Positions 31,334-39,858 of a stretch of 64,000 nucleotides of DNA are shown piece by piece (the first letter of the stretch is position 1; each line of letters begins with the position of its first letter). Below the pieces are notes generated by a model. The model was not told the origin of the DNA. It worked only from the letters and a program-made list of their open reading frames with translations, and did no database searches. Source of the DNA: a virus; the IMG/VR virus record IMGVR_UViG_3300027861_000001, positions 1-64,000 of that record. One strand, given 5' to 3'. The position numbers and the translations under genes are program-made.

Positions 31334-31542
31334 TGAGTAAATTAAAAGTAGGAGACAAAGTTCGTTTAAAATATGCTTCTAATTTTTGGCAATATAAAGT
31401 AAGAACGATAACTAAAATTCTTAACGAGTTAGATGAACCATACTTTCTCAACCATTCGTTTATAGGGTGGGCAGAAGAAGAATTGGTACTGTGTAAAGAC
31501 TGTGATCAATGTGAAGAAAGATTTCGTTGTTGGACAAATTAA
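31333..31542 (+). CDS. SH3-like protein with CX2CX5C-WT tail
   Basis: 69 residues, one of the shortest. MSKLKVGDKVRLKYASN, GWAEEELVLC, tail CDQCEERFRCWTN. TGATG overlap with the upstream gene. Confidence 0.87.
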   Translation: MSKLKVGDKVRLKYASNFWQYKVRTITKILNELDEPYFLNHSFIGWAEEELVLCKDCDQCEERFRCWTN

Positions 31543-31911
31543 ATGGATATGAGAAAAGAAGAAAAGTTTGCTATACTTTGTACATTTGCATATGGTGGTT
31601 ATTTTTTTTATATAATAAATACTCCACTTAGCCATGTAATGATACGTAGAGTTGAACATAATTACTCGAACGTTGCAAAATTTGAAAACAGTAGCTATCC
31701 ACGCGAACAAATTGATCGTACATGGGAAAAGTTTGTAGAGTGGCGTGATAATGGTAAACAAAACATACCAATACAATGTAAAGGTTGTGAAAATATATTT
31801 AAATGTTTAACTTTCTACGGACAAGGAATTTCTCTGGCACTAAATAGAGATATTCCATTTAGTATTAAAGAATCTGTAGTAGGAGAAGATAGTGAGTGGT
31901 TACTTAAATAA
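31543..31911 (+). CDS. Protein with degenerate internal CX2CX5C motif
   Basis: 122 residues. CKGCENIFKCLTF at about 82-94: the usual Arg before Phe is Ile. Beta-rich N-terminus (FAYGGYFFYIINTPL), extended C-terminus. ATG follows the previous TAA directly. Overlaps the CCA-enzyme gene by 20 bases. Confidence 0.75.
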   Translation: MDMRKEEKFAILCTFAYGGYFFYIINTPLSHVMIRRVEHNYSNVAKFENSSYPREQIDRTWEKFVEWRDNGKQNIPIQCKGCENIFKCLTFYGQGISLALNRDIPFSIKESVVGEDSEWLLK

Positions 31912-33229
31912 AATAGCAGATGATTTTAATAAGGCTGGGTATGAGATATACGAGGTTGGTGGTATGGTAAGAGATTCTATTTTAGGTAGACCTTCCAACG
32001 ACATTGACCTATGTACAGACGCAGTACCAGAAGAAACTATTAGGTTATTAAAACCATTTGGTTCTGTCTATACTATAGGCAGGAAGTTTGGTACTGTGGG
32101 AGTGTTGTTGGCTGATGAAACAAAAGTAGAAGTAACAACCTACAGAACAGAAACCTATAGCAAAGACTCTAGGAAACCAGAAACTGTTTTCGAAAAGAGC
32201 TTGATTAAGGATTTATGTAGGAGGGACTTCACCATAAACGCCATAGCACGTGACATAAAAACTGGTGAATTGATTGATCCTCGTAATGGAAAGAGAGACA
32301 TAGGAAATAAAATTATAAGATGTACTCAACACAGAGATACGACATTTAGTGACGATCCTCTTAGAATGATGCGTGCTGTGAGGTTTGAGGCACAACTTCC
32401 TGGTTTCAGTTTTGTAGAAAAAATAGATAACCCAGAAAGGTTAGAGATTGTGTCAATGGAAAGAATCAGGGAAGAATTAGATAAAATAATGAAAACTGAC
32501 GAACCACACAGAGGAATTAGGAGGTTATGTTCTTTAGGGCTTATGAAGTATATAATACCTGAGTTGTTAGAATTGAAAACGATACCCCACGGAAAGCATC
32601 ATTTCAAAGACCCATTTGATCATACAATGTTAGTTTTACAAAAAGGGGCTGTTGTTTCAAACGAATTATCATTTAGATATGCTTGTTTATTTCATGATAT
32701 TGCTAAACCAGACACCATAAGTATGGATGAAACTGGGGTGCATTTCAATAACCATAACATTGTAGGTGCAGGTAAAGCAAAAACAATCATGAAACGGCTC
32801 AGGTTCGACAAAAAGACTATTACAACCGTCAGAACTTTGGTTAACCATCATATGGAACCTTTACACTCACAAAAACTATTAGAAGACGCAACTGATAAGC
32901 GTAAAGATTATTTGGTGGGTAGAATGGTGCGTAGGATTGGAAGGGAAAACATATATGACTTAATCAATTTGGTTAGGTGTGATATTCGTTCATCCAAAAA
33001 TCCAAAGCTTGATTTCTTAGATATCTTAGAAGAGGCAGTAAATAATCACTTTATTGTGGTTCCAGTTGTTAAGTCTCCTTTAAGCGGTAATGAAATTATG
33101 GACTATTTAAACATAAAACCTAGCCAAGAGGTTGGTAGATTAAAGAGTATCTTAGTTCAAAAGGTAATTGACGGGGAGCTAGGGTTTGATGATAAGGAAG
33201 CTGCCAAGAAACTTATCAAGGAATTGTGA
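31892..33229 (+). CDS. cca: CCA-adding enzyme (tRNA nucleotidyltransferase) with HD domain
   Basis: 445 residues, GTG start with AGGAG 5 bases upstream. Adds or repairs the 3' CCA of tRNA. Motifs: VGGMVRDSIL (GGxVRD), NDIDLCTDA (catalytic DxD), RRDFTINAIA, and DPLRMMRAVRF. C-terminal HD phosphohydrolase domain: DPFDHTMLV, CLFHDIAKP, FNNHNIVGA. Full length for a bacterial class II enzyme. The three phage tRNAs lack an encoded CCA, so they need this activity. Confidence 0.93.
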   Translation: MSGYLNKIADDFNKAGYEIYEVGGMVRDSILGRPSNDIDLCTDAVPEETIRLLKPFGSVYTIGRKFGTVGVLLADETKVEVTTYRTETYSKDSRKPETVFEKSLIKDLCRRDFTINAIARDIKTGELIDPRNGKRDIGNKIIRCTQHRDTTFSDDPLRMMRAVRFEAQLPGFSFVEKIDNPERLEIVSMERIREELDKIMKTDEPHRGIRRLCSLGLMKYIIPELLELKTIPHGKHHFKDPFDHTMLVLQKGAVVSNELSFRYACLFHDIAKPDTISMDETGVHFNNHNIVGAGKAKTIMKRLRFDKKTITTVRTLVNHHMEPLHSQKLLEDATDKRKDYLVGRMVRRIGRENIYDLINLVRCDIRSSKNPKLDFLDILEEAVNNHFIVVPVVKSPLSGNEIMDYLNIKPSQEVGRLKSILVQKVIDGELGFDDKEAAKKLIKEL

Positions 33230-33501
33230 TGATAGACAAAGACCTACCAGCGTATGAACACTTCCTTATATGGTCAGAAAAGTATAAAATGGCACTCCAC
33301 TACCGATGTAATACTTGTGGAACAGTTTGTACATACGAATGGGTAGATAACGTTAAGCAAGATAGAACACCATGCCCTGTTTGCAAAGATTCACAGATTC
33401 CAACTTCTTCTCTTTGGGTAACAGCCTGTACTTTAGATGAGGAATTTCCAGTAGATGTTTGTGAGAAATGTGAACTTAGGTTTGTTTGTTGGACAGGATG
33501 A
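33229..33501 (+). CDS. Zinc-ribbon protein with CX2CX5C-WT tail
   Basis: 90 residues from ATG 33229 (TGATG; a GTG lies just before). CNTCG and CPVC give a ribbon, then CEKCELRFVCWTG. Translation coupled to the CCA enzyme. Confidence 0.85.
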   Translation: MIDKDLPAYEHFLIWSEKYKMALHYRCNTCGTVCTYEWVDNVKQDRTPCPVCKDSQIPTSSLWVTACTLDEEFPVDVCEKCELRFVCWTG

Positions 33502-33752
33502 TGAAGCATAAAAACAGGTGTATAAGAATCACGCAAATTAAATATAGTACTCCATTTTGCTTGGCTGATGACAATGTCAAGAAGCATTTCTCACACTGCG
33601 TAGGAAGAAAGGGAAAGATAGTTGGTGGGACAGATGATTGGGTAAACATCGAGTTCTTAGACACCGGTGGTAAATTTCACTTTCATCCAGACGAGATTGA
33701 GTTATTTCCTTGTGAAGAATGTGAAAAAAGATTTAAATGCTGGACAACTTAA
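33501..33752 (+). CDS. SH3/KOW-like protein with CX2CX5C-WT tail
   Basis: 83 residues from ATG 33501 (or 33498). RCIRITQIKYSTPFCLADD, VGRKGKIVGGTDDWVNIEF, FHPDEIELFP, tail CEECEKRFKCWTT. Subfamily with 24974, 25249, 33753, 34794. Confidence 0.87.
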   Translation: MKHKNRCIRITQIKYSTPFCLADDNVKKHFSHCVGRKGKIVGGTDDWVNIEFLDTGGKFHFHPDEIELFPCEECEKRFKCWTT

Positions 33753-34019
33753 ATGAAACAACCTAAAGATGGGCAACGGGTAATTATTACACAGATTAAA
33801 TACGGTTCTGTGGATATTCTTGCCAACGACAGTACAAAAACTAACCATGCTGATTTCGTGGGAAAAGTAGGAATAATACATCGGGAAGCTGGTGATAAAG
33901 ATTGGTATTTGGTACAACTACCGTCTGGAAGTTGGAACCGCTTTCATCCAGAAGAATTTGTGTTATGTACAGAGAAGTGTAATGAGTGCAAAGCTAGATT
34001 TGTTTGTTGGACAGGGTGA
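33753..34019 (+). CDS. SH3/KOW-like protein with CX2CX5C-WT tail
   Basis: 88 residues. GQRVIITQIKYGSVDILAND, VGKVGIIHREAGDKDWYLV, FHPEEFVLC, then CNECKARFVCWTG. Direct tandem relative of 33501. Confidence 0.87.
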   Translation: MKQPKDGQRVIITQIKYGSVDILANDSTKTNHADFVGKVGIIHREAGDKDWYLVQLPSGSWNRFHPEEFVLCTEKCNECKARFVCWTG

Positions 34020-34291
34020 TGAAAAAAATAAAGGTGGGAGATAGGGTTAGACTTAAAAAGATACACAAGGGGTATCTTCCAGCCAACCTTGATGTAGAGT
34101 TTGCGTGGGAACGATGTTATATCGTATCTGAGGTATTTTTTAGACCATTAATAGGTTCTAAAACAGGGAACTATGTAACACTTATAAAGTTTAAAAGTTA
34201 CAACACCGGTGCGAGCAAAGCCAATCATTTTTCTCACACTAAAAAGACTTGTGAAAAGTGTAAATATAGATTTAAATGCTGGACTGAATGA
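34019..34291 (+). CDS. SH3-like protein with CX2CX5C-WT tail
   Basis: 90 residues from ATG 34019 (TGATG). MKKIKVGDRVRLKKIHKG, basic middle, tail CEKCKYRFKCWTE. Confidence 0.87.
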   Translation: MKKIKVGDRVRLKKIHKGYLPANLDVEFAWERCYIVSEVFFRPLIGSKTGNYVTLIKFKSYNTGASKANHFSHTKKTCEKCKYRFKCWTE

Positions 34292-34545
34292 TGAATAGAA
34301 AATTTAAAATTGGAGATTTTTCTACAGTAAATAGAGTCGGATGCTACCCAAATGAGTTGGGGCGTATTGTACGGATTACAAGAAGCTGGAATGACAATAT
34401 TCTATATGAAGTAAAAATATGTGCTAGAGTTAAGAATGGTTTTATTTATGATAAAAAACTACATCCTGCAAGAAGGTTGTGTAAAGTAGACAACCCACCA
34501 AAATGTGAAGAATGTGAAAAAAGATTTAAATGCTGGACTACGTGA
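34291..34545 (+). CDS. SH3-like protein with CX2CX5C-WT tail
   Basis: 84 residues from ATG 34291 (or 34288). MNRKFKIGDFSTVNRVG, GRIVRITRSWND, RLCKVDNPPKCEECEKRFKCW then TT: fourth cysteine further upstream than usual. Confidence 0.87.
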   Translation: MNRKFKIGDFSTVNRVGCYPNELGRIVRITRSWNDNILYEVKICARVKNGFIYDKKLHPARRLCKVDNPPKCEECEKRFKCWTT

Positions 34546-34793
34546 TGCTAAAAGAAGGTGATAAAGTATTTATAACAGGTATGGATGATTGGTGTGATTG
34601 TGTAGACTGCGTGGAAACATACTGGCAAGATGTACACAACAAACAAGCAACTGTAGTAATGTCGGTAATAAACGCACCAACTCTTGTCTTTACTACAAGC
34701 GATGGTATTAGATTTAGCATTAAAGACGTAACTTATGACGTTTGTGAGAAATGCGATGAATGCAAACATCGTTTCATATGTTGGACTAGTTGA
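34545..34793 (+). CDS. SH3-like protein with CX2CX5C-WT tail
   Basis: 82 residues from ATG 34545 (TGATG). LKEGDKVFITGMDDWCDCVD closely matches the last tailed gene at 57453 (KVFITGKTEDWCDCESC), showing duplication over 23 kb. Tail CDECKHRFICWTS. Confidence 0.87.
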   Translation: MLKEGDKVFITGMDDWCDCVDCVETYWQDVHNKQATVVMSVINAPTLVFTTSDGIRFSIKDVTYDVCEKCDECKHRFICWTS

Positions 34794-35084
34794 ATGATAA
34801 AAAAAAGAATTAAAAAAGGAAGCTGTGTAATAGTAACACAAATACTGTATGGTTCATATGGAGTAAAAGCGTCTGACAGAATACTCCAAGACTACGCTCA
34901 ATACGTAGGAAAAGTGGCAACAGTTGAGGCATCAGATGTTGAAAAAGATGGTTTTTCAATTAAACATACACTAAAATTCAAATCTTTCGACGAAATAGTA
35001 GGAGGATTTTTTGTAGAGGAGCTTGAGGAGCTGGAAAAACCATGTGAAGAGTGCCCTGCAAGATTTCAATGTTGGACTAGTTAA
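34794..35084 (+). CDS. SH3/KOW-like protein with CX2CX5C-WT tail
   Basis: 96 residues. KKGSCVIVTQILYGSYGVKA, YVGKVATVEASDVEKDG, tail CEECPARFQCWTS. ATG one base after the previous stop; no SD. Confidence 0.87.
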   Translation: MIKKRIKKGSCVIVTQILYGSYGVKASDRILQDYAQYVGKVATVEASDVEKDGFSIKHTLKFKSFDEIVGGFFVEELEELEKPCEECPARFQCWTS

Positions 35085-35333
35085 ATGTTTTACGAGTTGG
35101 ATGAAATAGTAGATTCACTTGGTAAAACTAAATACTCGTCATGCTTAGTTATAAAGTATTGGTATTCTATAGTAGATTACAAAGAATATGTATTAGTCAA
35201 AAGAGGTTGCGAGGAATGTGAAGAACGTTTTAAATGTTTTACATCGAACACAAACATTCCACCACGAACAACACTAATGTCTAGAAATAGATTTAGTTTA
35301 TATAATACTTGGGTAATAGAAAGGGAGGATTAA
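35085..35333 (+). CDS. Protein with internal CX2CX5C motif
   Basis: 82 residues. CEECEERFKCFTSNTN at about 45-60, followed by about 25 residues (SRNRFSLYNTWVIERED), a variant in which the tail was extended. Last of the 33-35 kb run. Confidence 0.8.
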   Translation: MFYELDEIVDSLGKTKYSSCLVIKYWYSIVDYKEYVLVKRGCEECEERFKCFTSNTNIPPRTTLMSRNRFSLYNTWVIERED

Positions 35334-35675
35334 ATGAAACATATACCTAGAATACAAAAGGACTCTATTAAAAAGCTTAACTTGGAAATGAAAGAAGCTC
35401 AAGAGAGTGACCTTGTTAGCTGGTTAACAAACCAACTAGACACAATGAAAAATGAGAATCCAAAACTATACGAATACTTTACAATTCGTGCTCAAAGGTT
35501 CTCAGAGTCAACTATAGGTAGGCCAGATACTAATTTCATGGCAACATTTGCTTCTGAAATGTTGTTCATGTTGACTCTAATAGACCTATCATTAGATAAG
35601 CAAAAAAAGCTAGACAAAACGAATAAAAACTTGGAAACATTTATAAATGATATCGAAGGGCTGGACGAGTTCTGA
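35334..35675 (+). CDS. Unknown helical protein
   Basis: 113 residues, helical, starts MKHIPRIQKDSIKKLNLE and ends in an acidic helix. GGGAGG site. Coupled to the next gene by TGATG; the two may form a complex. Not recognised. Confidence 0.7.
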   Translation: MKHIPRIQKDSIKKLNLEMKEAQESDLVSWLTNQLDTMKNENPKLYEYFTIRAQRFSESTIGRPDTNFMATFASEMLFMLTLIDLSLDKQKKLDKTNKNLETFINDIEGLDEF

Positions 35676-36184
35676 TGAATGGGTTTGGTAAGGCAATTGA
35701 TAAAGTTGAAGCTTTTATCAACGCAGCAGAACAGAACAAAAACCTATGGACAATGTTAGAGGACATAGAAAAAATTCCTTGGTATAAACCTGTAGCTGAA
35801 AACCTGAAAGATTATGTTAGAAGAAAAGGCAGGTTATCAGACAAGCAAAAAAGCTATGTAACTTCCATGTATTTAGATTATTGTGTGATAACAGACAACG
35901 AAATAGAAAAGCAACGGGAAGCTAGAAAGTTGCTTTGGCGGATGCGAACAATGGAGTCAGACGCGTTTACGTTTAAGACGTGGAATAGAAGGTTTATATC
36001 TAGTTTGTGGGCACAGCATAAACCTTACACATTTGCACAGCTAGATACACTAAACAAAATTGCTACAAAATATAAACTAAGACTTTCTAGAGTTCCAGAA
36101 GTTGCTGATGAAGCATTTGATGGTTGGAACGTAGATTATCTTAAACAGAGGGAAGCAGAGAATGGAACCGTACATAAAGATTGA
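35675..36184 (+). CDS. Unknown 169-residue helical protein
   Basis: Contains LSDKQKSYVTSMYLDY and FAQLDTLNKIATKY, two related helix-turn segments of a kind seen in phage replication accessory proteins, plus aromatic-basic text (WNRRFISSLWAQHKPY). No catalytic motif. Not firmly recognised. Confidence 0.7.
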   Translation: MNGFGKAIDKVEAFINAAEQNKNLWTMLEDIEKIPWYKPVAENLKDYVRRKGRLSDKQKSYVTSMYLDYCVITDNEIEKQREARKLLWRMRTMESDAFTFKTWNRRFISSLWAQHKPYTFAQLDTLNKIATKYKLRLSRVPEVADEAFDGWNVDYLKQREAENGTVHKD

Positions 36185-36374
36185 ACGTACAGTAATAGAG
36201 TTAAAGTATAACCCACAATATGGAGATAAAAGAATATGTATTTGTGGACATACTTACTACAGACACTTTGACACATACGAAGATATGTTAGCAGTTGGGT
36301 GCAAATATTGTATGTGTCGTGAGTTTAAGGAGGCAGAGCATGAAACGCAGTTAGGCTCGGATAGATTAGAGTAA
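36162..36374 (+). CDS. Small CxCGH zinc-knuckle protein
   Basis: 70 residues. CICGHTYYRHFD and CKYCMCREF match the common C-x-CGH...C-x2-C-x-C-x2-F pattern of small phage/plasmid zinc proteins. Overlaps the upstream gene by 23 bases. Last gene before the next promoter. Confidence 0.75.
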   Translation: MEPYIKIERTVIELKYNPQYGDKRICICGHTYYRHFDTYEDMLAVGCKYCMCREFKEAEHETQLGSDRLE

Positions 36375-36392
36375 AGCTCAATAGGCTATCCG
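36358..36392. repeat. Inverted repeat abutting the -35 of the promoter at 36393
   Basis: CGGATAG (36358-36364) and CTATCCG (36386-36392) with a 21-base loop. Could be an operator or a weak terminator of the upstream operon. Confidence 0.45.
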
Positions 36393-36421
36393 TTGACATA
36401 TACTCAGGCATATGATATTAT
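36393..36421 (+). promoter_or_regulatory. Internal rightward promoter
   Basis: TTGACA (36393-36398), spacer TATACTCA-GGC-ATA-TGA, TATTAT (36416-36421). Nearly identical to the promoter at 14730. Drives the MoxR/VWA genes. Confidence 0.9.
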
Positions 36422-36463
36422 AAGGGTGTTGAGGTCAAACTAAAATTAATTGGAGGTCGAATA

Positions 36464-37651
36464 GTGGACAATATTCCGGTAATGACTCAGATCATAAAAA
36501 AGTGCATCGAAGTAAAAAGGACGCCCCTGTTGTGGGGTAAACATGGTATTGGTAAATCTGATATCATAAGAGACATTGGAGAACAGTTGGGATTCGATAA
36601 GGTAATTGACTTGCGGCTGGGGCAGTTGGAAGTTGGTGACCTTATTGGGATGCCGGACAGAGAGTATTACTGTCCATCATGTAAAACTTCATTTGGAACA
36701 AAAGGTGATTTAATCTTTTGTCCTGTGTGTGAGGATGAAGGCAGAGGAAAGGTAGCAATCGCAGGCAGAACAATCTTTCTACCTCCAGATTGGTTACCAC
36801 AAAACGGAGAAAAGTATTTACTATTCTTCGACGAATTTAATAGAGGAAGGTTGGATGTTCAGCAGGCAGCTTTCCAAATTGTGTTGGATAGAAAAATCCA
36901 TCGTCACGTAATTCCTGACAATTGTGCAATTATTTGTGCTTGTAATCCTTCTGGTGGAAATTACAATGTTGAGGAATTGGATGAGGCTTTGATCGATAGG
37001 TTCATCAACATTAAGTTTTCTCTGAGGGCTGATGAATGGTTGAAGTGGGCTACTGATCATAATATTAATGAAAATATTGTGGACTTTATTATGACAGACA
37101 ATACCGCCCTCGGTGCTGATCCTATTGAAATTCCTGTTGAAATTAAACCTTCTCCACGCTCTTATGAGTTCCTTAGCAACGTAATTACAGGACTCGACAG
37201 GAACTATTGGTCAGCAACTGCGGCAATGATTGTTGGAGAAACCACCGCTTTACAGTTTATGGCAAGCCTTAAAACAGACCTTGATAAACCTGTTAGAGCA
37301 AAAGACATATTCGACAAATTCAACGATAAGAAAGACCCTTCAAAAGCTACTCCAACAAGAAGGAAAGTTATTGCTCAATGCAGAAAAACAGAAGGACAAA
37401 CAAGGTTTGATTTGCTTGACCAAACTATAAAAGAAATTGTGCGTGACTTGAAAGATGACCAAAGCAAAAAATACAATGAAAGTCAGCTTAACAATCTCGG
37501 CGATTTCCTTTTGTTGATTCCTAAAGACTTGGCATTTACTGCAATAAAAGACCTTTCCTTGATGAACGACGTAAACATGAGACTTCTATTGATTAGAACT
37601 GACCTATTCGACCTCATCAAAGGGGCTAGGGGAACTGACAAAGACGGTTAA
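36464..37651 (+). CDS. MoxR-type AAA+ ATPase with inserted zinc ribbon
   Basis: 395 residues, GTG start with TGGAGG upstream. Walker A GKHGIGKS (about 24-31), Walker B LLFFDEFNRG, sensor ACNPSGGNYNVEELDEAL and arginine-containing DRF. Between Walker A and B a CPSC...CPVC ribbon (about 69-90) is inserted, unusual for MoxR. Such ATPases work with VWA proteins, and the next gene is one. Probably a chaperone-like remodeller of a target not visible here. Confidence 0.88.
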   Translation: MDNIPVMTQIIKKCIEVKRTPLLWGKHGIGKSDIIRDIGEQLGFDKVIDLRLGQLEVGDLIGMPDREYYCPSCKTSFGTKGDLIFCPVCEDEGRGKVAIAGRTIFLPPDWLPQNGEKYLLFFDEFNRGRLDVQQAAFQIVLDRKIHRHVIPDNCAIICACNPSGGNYNVEELDEALIDRFINIKFSLRADEWLKWATDHNINENIVDFIMTDNTALGADPIEIPVEIKPSPRSYEFLSNVITGLDRNYWSATAAMIVGETTALQFMASLKTDLDKPVRAKDIFDKFNDKKDPSKATPTRRKVIAQCRKTEGQTRFDLLDQTIKEIVRDLKDDQSKKYNESQLNNLGDFLLLIPKDLAFTAIKDLSLMNDVNMRLLLIRTDLFDLIKGARGTDKDG

Positions 37652-37662
37652 TTCCCCAAAAC

Positions 37663-37703
37663 AAGCTGGTGGTGTGTGTTAGCGAGGCATGCGCCACCAG
37701 CTT
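37663..37703 (+). other. Intercistronic hairpin between the MoxR and VWA genes
   Basis: AAGCTGGTGG (37663-37672) pairs perfectly with CCACCAGCTT (37694-37703), 21-base loop, no T-run. Likely RNA stability or partial attenuation that sets the ratio of the two proteins. Confidence 0.6.
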
Positions 37704-37724
37704 ATCAATAAAGGAGAGAGAATA

Positions 37725-39269
37725 ATGGCAGAGAAAAAACAAGACACAAGCTATCTTGATAAGGTAGATGTTACTTCTCCAATTATAACTGATGCTTGCA
37801 TTGACCAAGAAATTATTCAGTTAGTATTGCTACATAAGTATTTTTATTCACACTTTTTACAGCAGTTTAGACGGCACATCATTAAAAAAGGTGACCCGTT
37901 GTGGGATAAAGTACCAACACTTGGTGTAAACATCACAGATGATTTACGTCCAAATTTATTTGTAAATGAGGCTTGGTATGGTAGTTTAACACCAGATGAG
38001 AAGCTAGCCGTGCTAGAGCATGAGGTTCTTCACATACTAAATAAACACTTAATAAGAAAAGAAGGCAGAGAACCTTATCTGTGGAATCTTGCTAGCGATG
38101 TTGCTATTAATCAATACATAAAAGGATTACCAAACGAGGGGCTTTGCCCTGATTGTAATATACTAGTCAGGCGCACAAGTGACGGTAAGTTACCAACACG
38201 TTGTAATGTATGTAACAGAGAGCTTGACCCTAAAAAAGATAAATGGGAAGCACTAGACTATCAAACTTTCAAGTTACTAAAAGATAAGAAATTACCTAAA
38301 GAAGAACCAACAGAATGTTATTATGACCTTATGAATGAAAACTTACCAAAAGAAACTATCCAACTTGGCATAAAAATGACTAAGGAAAAAACAAAAGGAT
38401 GTAAGGAGTGTGGTGGGTTTGGTAACTCAAACGATCCGCAACCAAGCGAAGAGCCACAAGACGGTGAGGGAAGTGGAGGACAGGGTGAAGAAGAATCCGA
38501 TAAGCACGGTTGTGGGCAGTTAGAAATAGATGGCGTAAAAGTTCCTATGACTATGGACCCACATGAAATTTGGGAAACTGGTTCTGATAATCAGGAAATG
38601 GCTCATGAAAAGATTAAAGAAATGGTTAGGTCTGCTCTTGATGAATCAAACCAAAGACAACAAGGGCATCTTCCAGACTTCTTAAGAGGTTTGATTGATT
38701 CGTGTATTGCTCATAAGATTCTTAACTGGAAATCAGAACTTCGTAGGTTCGTTGGTTATGAGGAATTTGCGAAGATGGAATCTACCAGAAAGAAAACCAA
38801 CAGACGATATGGTGTGTATCAGCCTGGAACTAGGGTAGTAAGGAAAGCACACATTGCTGTAATTGTAGATAGTTCTGGTTCTGTTTCTAATGACGAATTT
38901 GCTAAATTCTTTAAAGAAATAGAGTTTATGAAGAAGGCTGGTGTTGGTATCACTATTATTGAATGTGATGCTGATGTCCAATCTGTTTATGAGTATAAGA
39001 AACGACCAACTATCGAAAGAATTGGATATGGTGGCACAGACTTTAGACCACCTTTCAAGTTACTTGTTGATAAGAAGTATACACAAGGAAGGCATGGAAA
39101 CAACAAAACGTTTGAACTAAGAAAAAGTGTTGACTGCATCATTTACTTGACAGACGGTTATGGTAGTTTTCCTACGTTTGTTCCAAAACCTACTATTTGG
39201 GTTATGACTCCTAACTACCAAGACCCAAAGAATCCAGCTCTTGGTAAGGTTATAGTAATGAAAGACTAA
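37725..39269 (+). CDS. Metallopeptidase-like/VWA protein, partner of MoxR ATPase
   Basis: 514 residues from ATG 37725 (AAGGAGAG site). N-terminal DUF2201-like peptidase fold with LEHEVLHILNKH (HExxH). CPDC...CNVC ribbon (about 139-164). Acidic linker with CKECGGFG. C-terminal VWA-like domain: AVIVDSSGSVS gives the MIDAS DxSxS, and IYLTDGYG the second metal loop. The MoxR gene upstream and this one form a standard ATPase/VWA pair. Confidence 0.85.
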   Translation: MAEKKQDTSYLDKVDVTSPIITDACIDQEIIQLVLLHKYFYSHFLQQFRRHIIKKGDPLWDKVPTLGVNITDDLRPNLFVNEAWYGSLTPDEKLAVLEHEVLHILNKHLIRKEGREPYLWNLASDVAINQYIKGLPNEGLCPDCNILVRRTSDGKLPTRCNVCNRELDPKKDKWEALDYQTFKLLKDKKLPKEEPTECYYDLMNENLPKETIQLGIKMTKEKTKGCKECGGFGNSNDPQPSEEPQDGEGSGGQGEEESDKHGCGQLEIDGVKVPMTMDPHEIWETGSDNQEMAHEKIKEMVRSALDESNQRQQGHLPDFLRGLIDSCIAHKILNWKSELRRFVGYEEFAKMESTRKKTNRRYGVYQPGTRVVRKAHIAVIVDSSGSVSNDEFAKFFKEIEFMKKAGVGITIIECDADVQSVYEYKKRPTIERIGYGGTDFRPPFKLLVDKKYTQGRHGNNKTFELRKSVDCIIYLTDGYGSFPTFVPKPTIWVMTPNYQDPKNPALGKVIVMKD

Positions 39270-39565
39270 TGAAAATCTTTAAAGTAAAAACATTTGGTAG
39301 TGGTATATCTATTAGGTGTAGTGCCGAAGATTGTGGTAATTGCAACATTAGGTTTAGGTGTTGGACAACTAACTACTTGGACTATACCGAAGCATATTAC
39401 TACTTTGAAATTGATAAATCTAGGCTACCGGCTGAGGATTGGGCAGTAAAAAAATTGAACCTTGGAAATAAATATGACACAAGAGGTTATTTCGCAGTAG
39501 TAAAAATACTTGAACTGTATTTGTTTGGTAGGGTAGTAAACAAATTCAAATCTGTGAGTAGTTAA
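39269..39565 (+). CDS. Protein with N-terminal CX2CX5C-WT motif
   Basis: 98 residues. CGNCNIRFRCWTTNYLD at about 21-37, the rest an alpha/beta region unlike the SH3 group. TAATG overlap with the VWA gene. Shows the module fused at the front of another domain. Confidence 0.8.
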   Translation: MKIFKVKTFGSGISIRCSAEDCGNCNIRFRCWTTNYLDYTEAYYYFEIDKSRLPAEDWAVKKLNLGNKYDTRGYFAVVKILELYLFGRVVNKFKSVSS

Positions 39566-39567
39566 GT

Positions 39568-39858
39568 ATGGGAAAATCTATACCAATTCGAAAAGAATGC
39601 TTAGATAATAAGTTTATGTGTAATAGTTGTTCTGTGAGATACCTTTGTTACACAAACAGCTTACCTAGTAGAAAGTGCAGTGACTTAGAATATGCTTTTG
39701 ACTATAACAACACACCTTTTGAGTATGAAGATATTCTAGCTATTTGGGCAGCTGTTTATGGAGCAAATGACGGTTCCGACTGGTTTTGGGTAGTACAATT
39801 ATCTGGAAATAAATATTCATTAGTACGTGGTGGTTGTGACTATACAGGTTGGGACTGA
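39568..39858 (+). CDS. Protein with N-terminal CX2CX5C motif, ends at an in-frame TGA
   Basis: 96 residues to the TGA. CNSCSVRYLCYTN at 18-30, then DWFWVVQLSGNKYSLVRGGC and DYTGWD. From memory, related phage proteins continue GWDCQS, so TGA stands where Cys is expected. The frame stays open for 45 more codons (separate entry), so this is a truncated, read-through or selenocysteine gene. Confidence 0.7.
   Translation: MGKSIPIRKECLDNKFMCNSCSVRYLCYTNSLPSRKCSDLEYAFDYNNTPFEYEDILAIWAAVYGANDGSDWFWVVQLSGNKYSLVRGGCDYTGWD

Noticed and set aside
14273-35333. The tailed gene arrays as a CRISPR or DNA repeat array
   Set aside because: Units vary in length and DNA sequence, and all encode proteins; similarity is at protein level.
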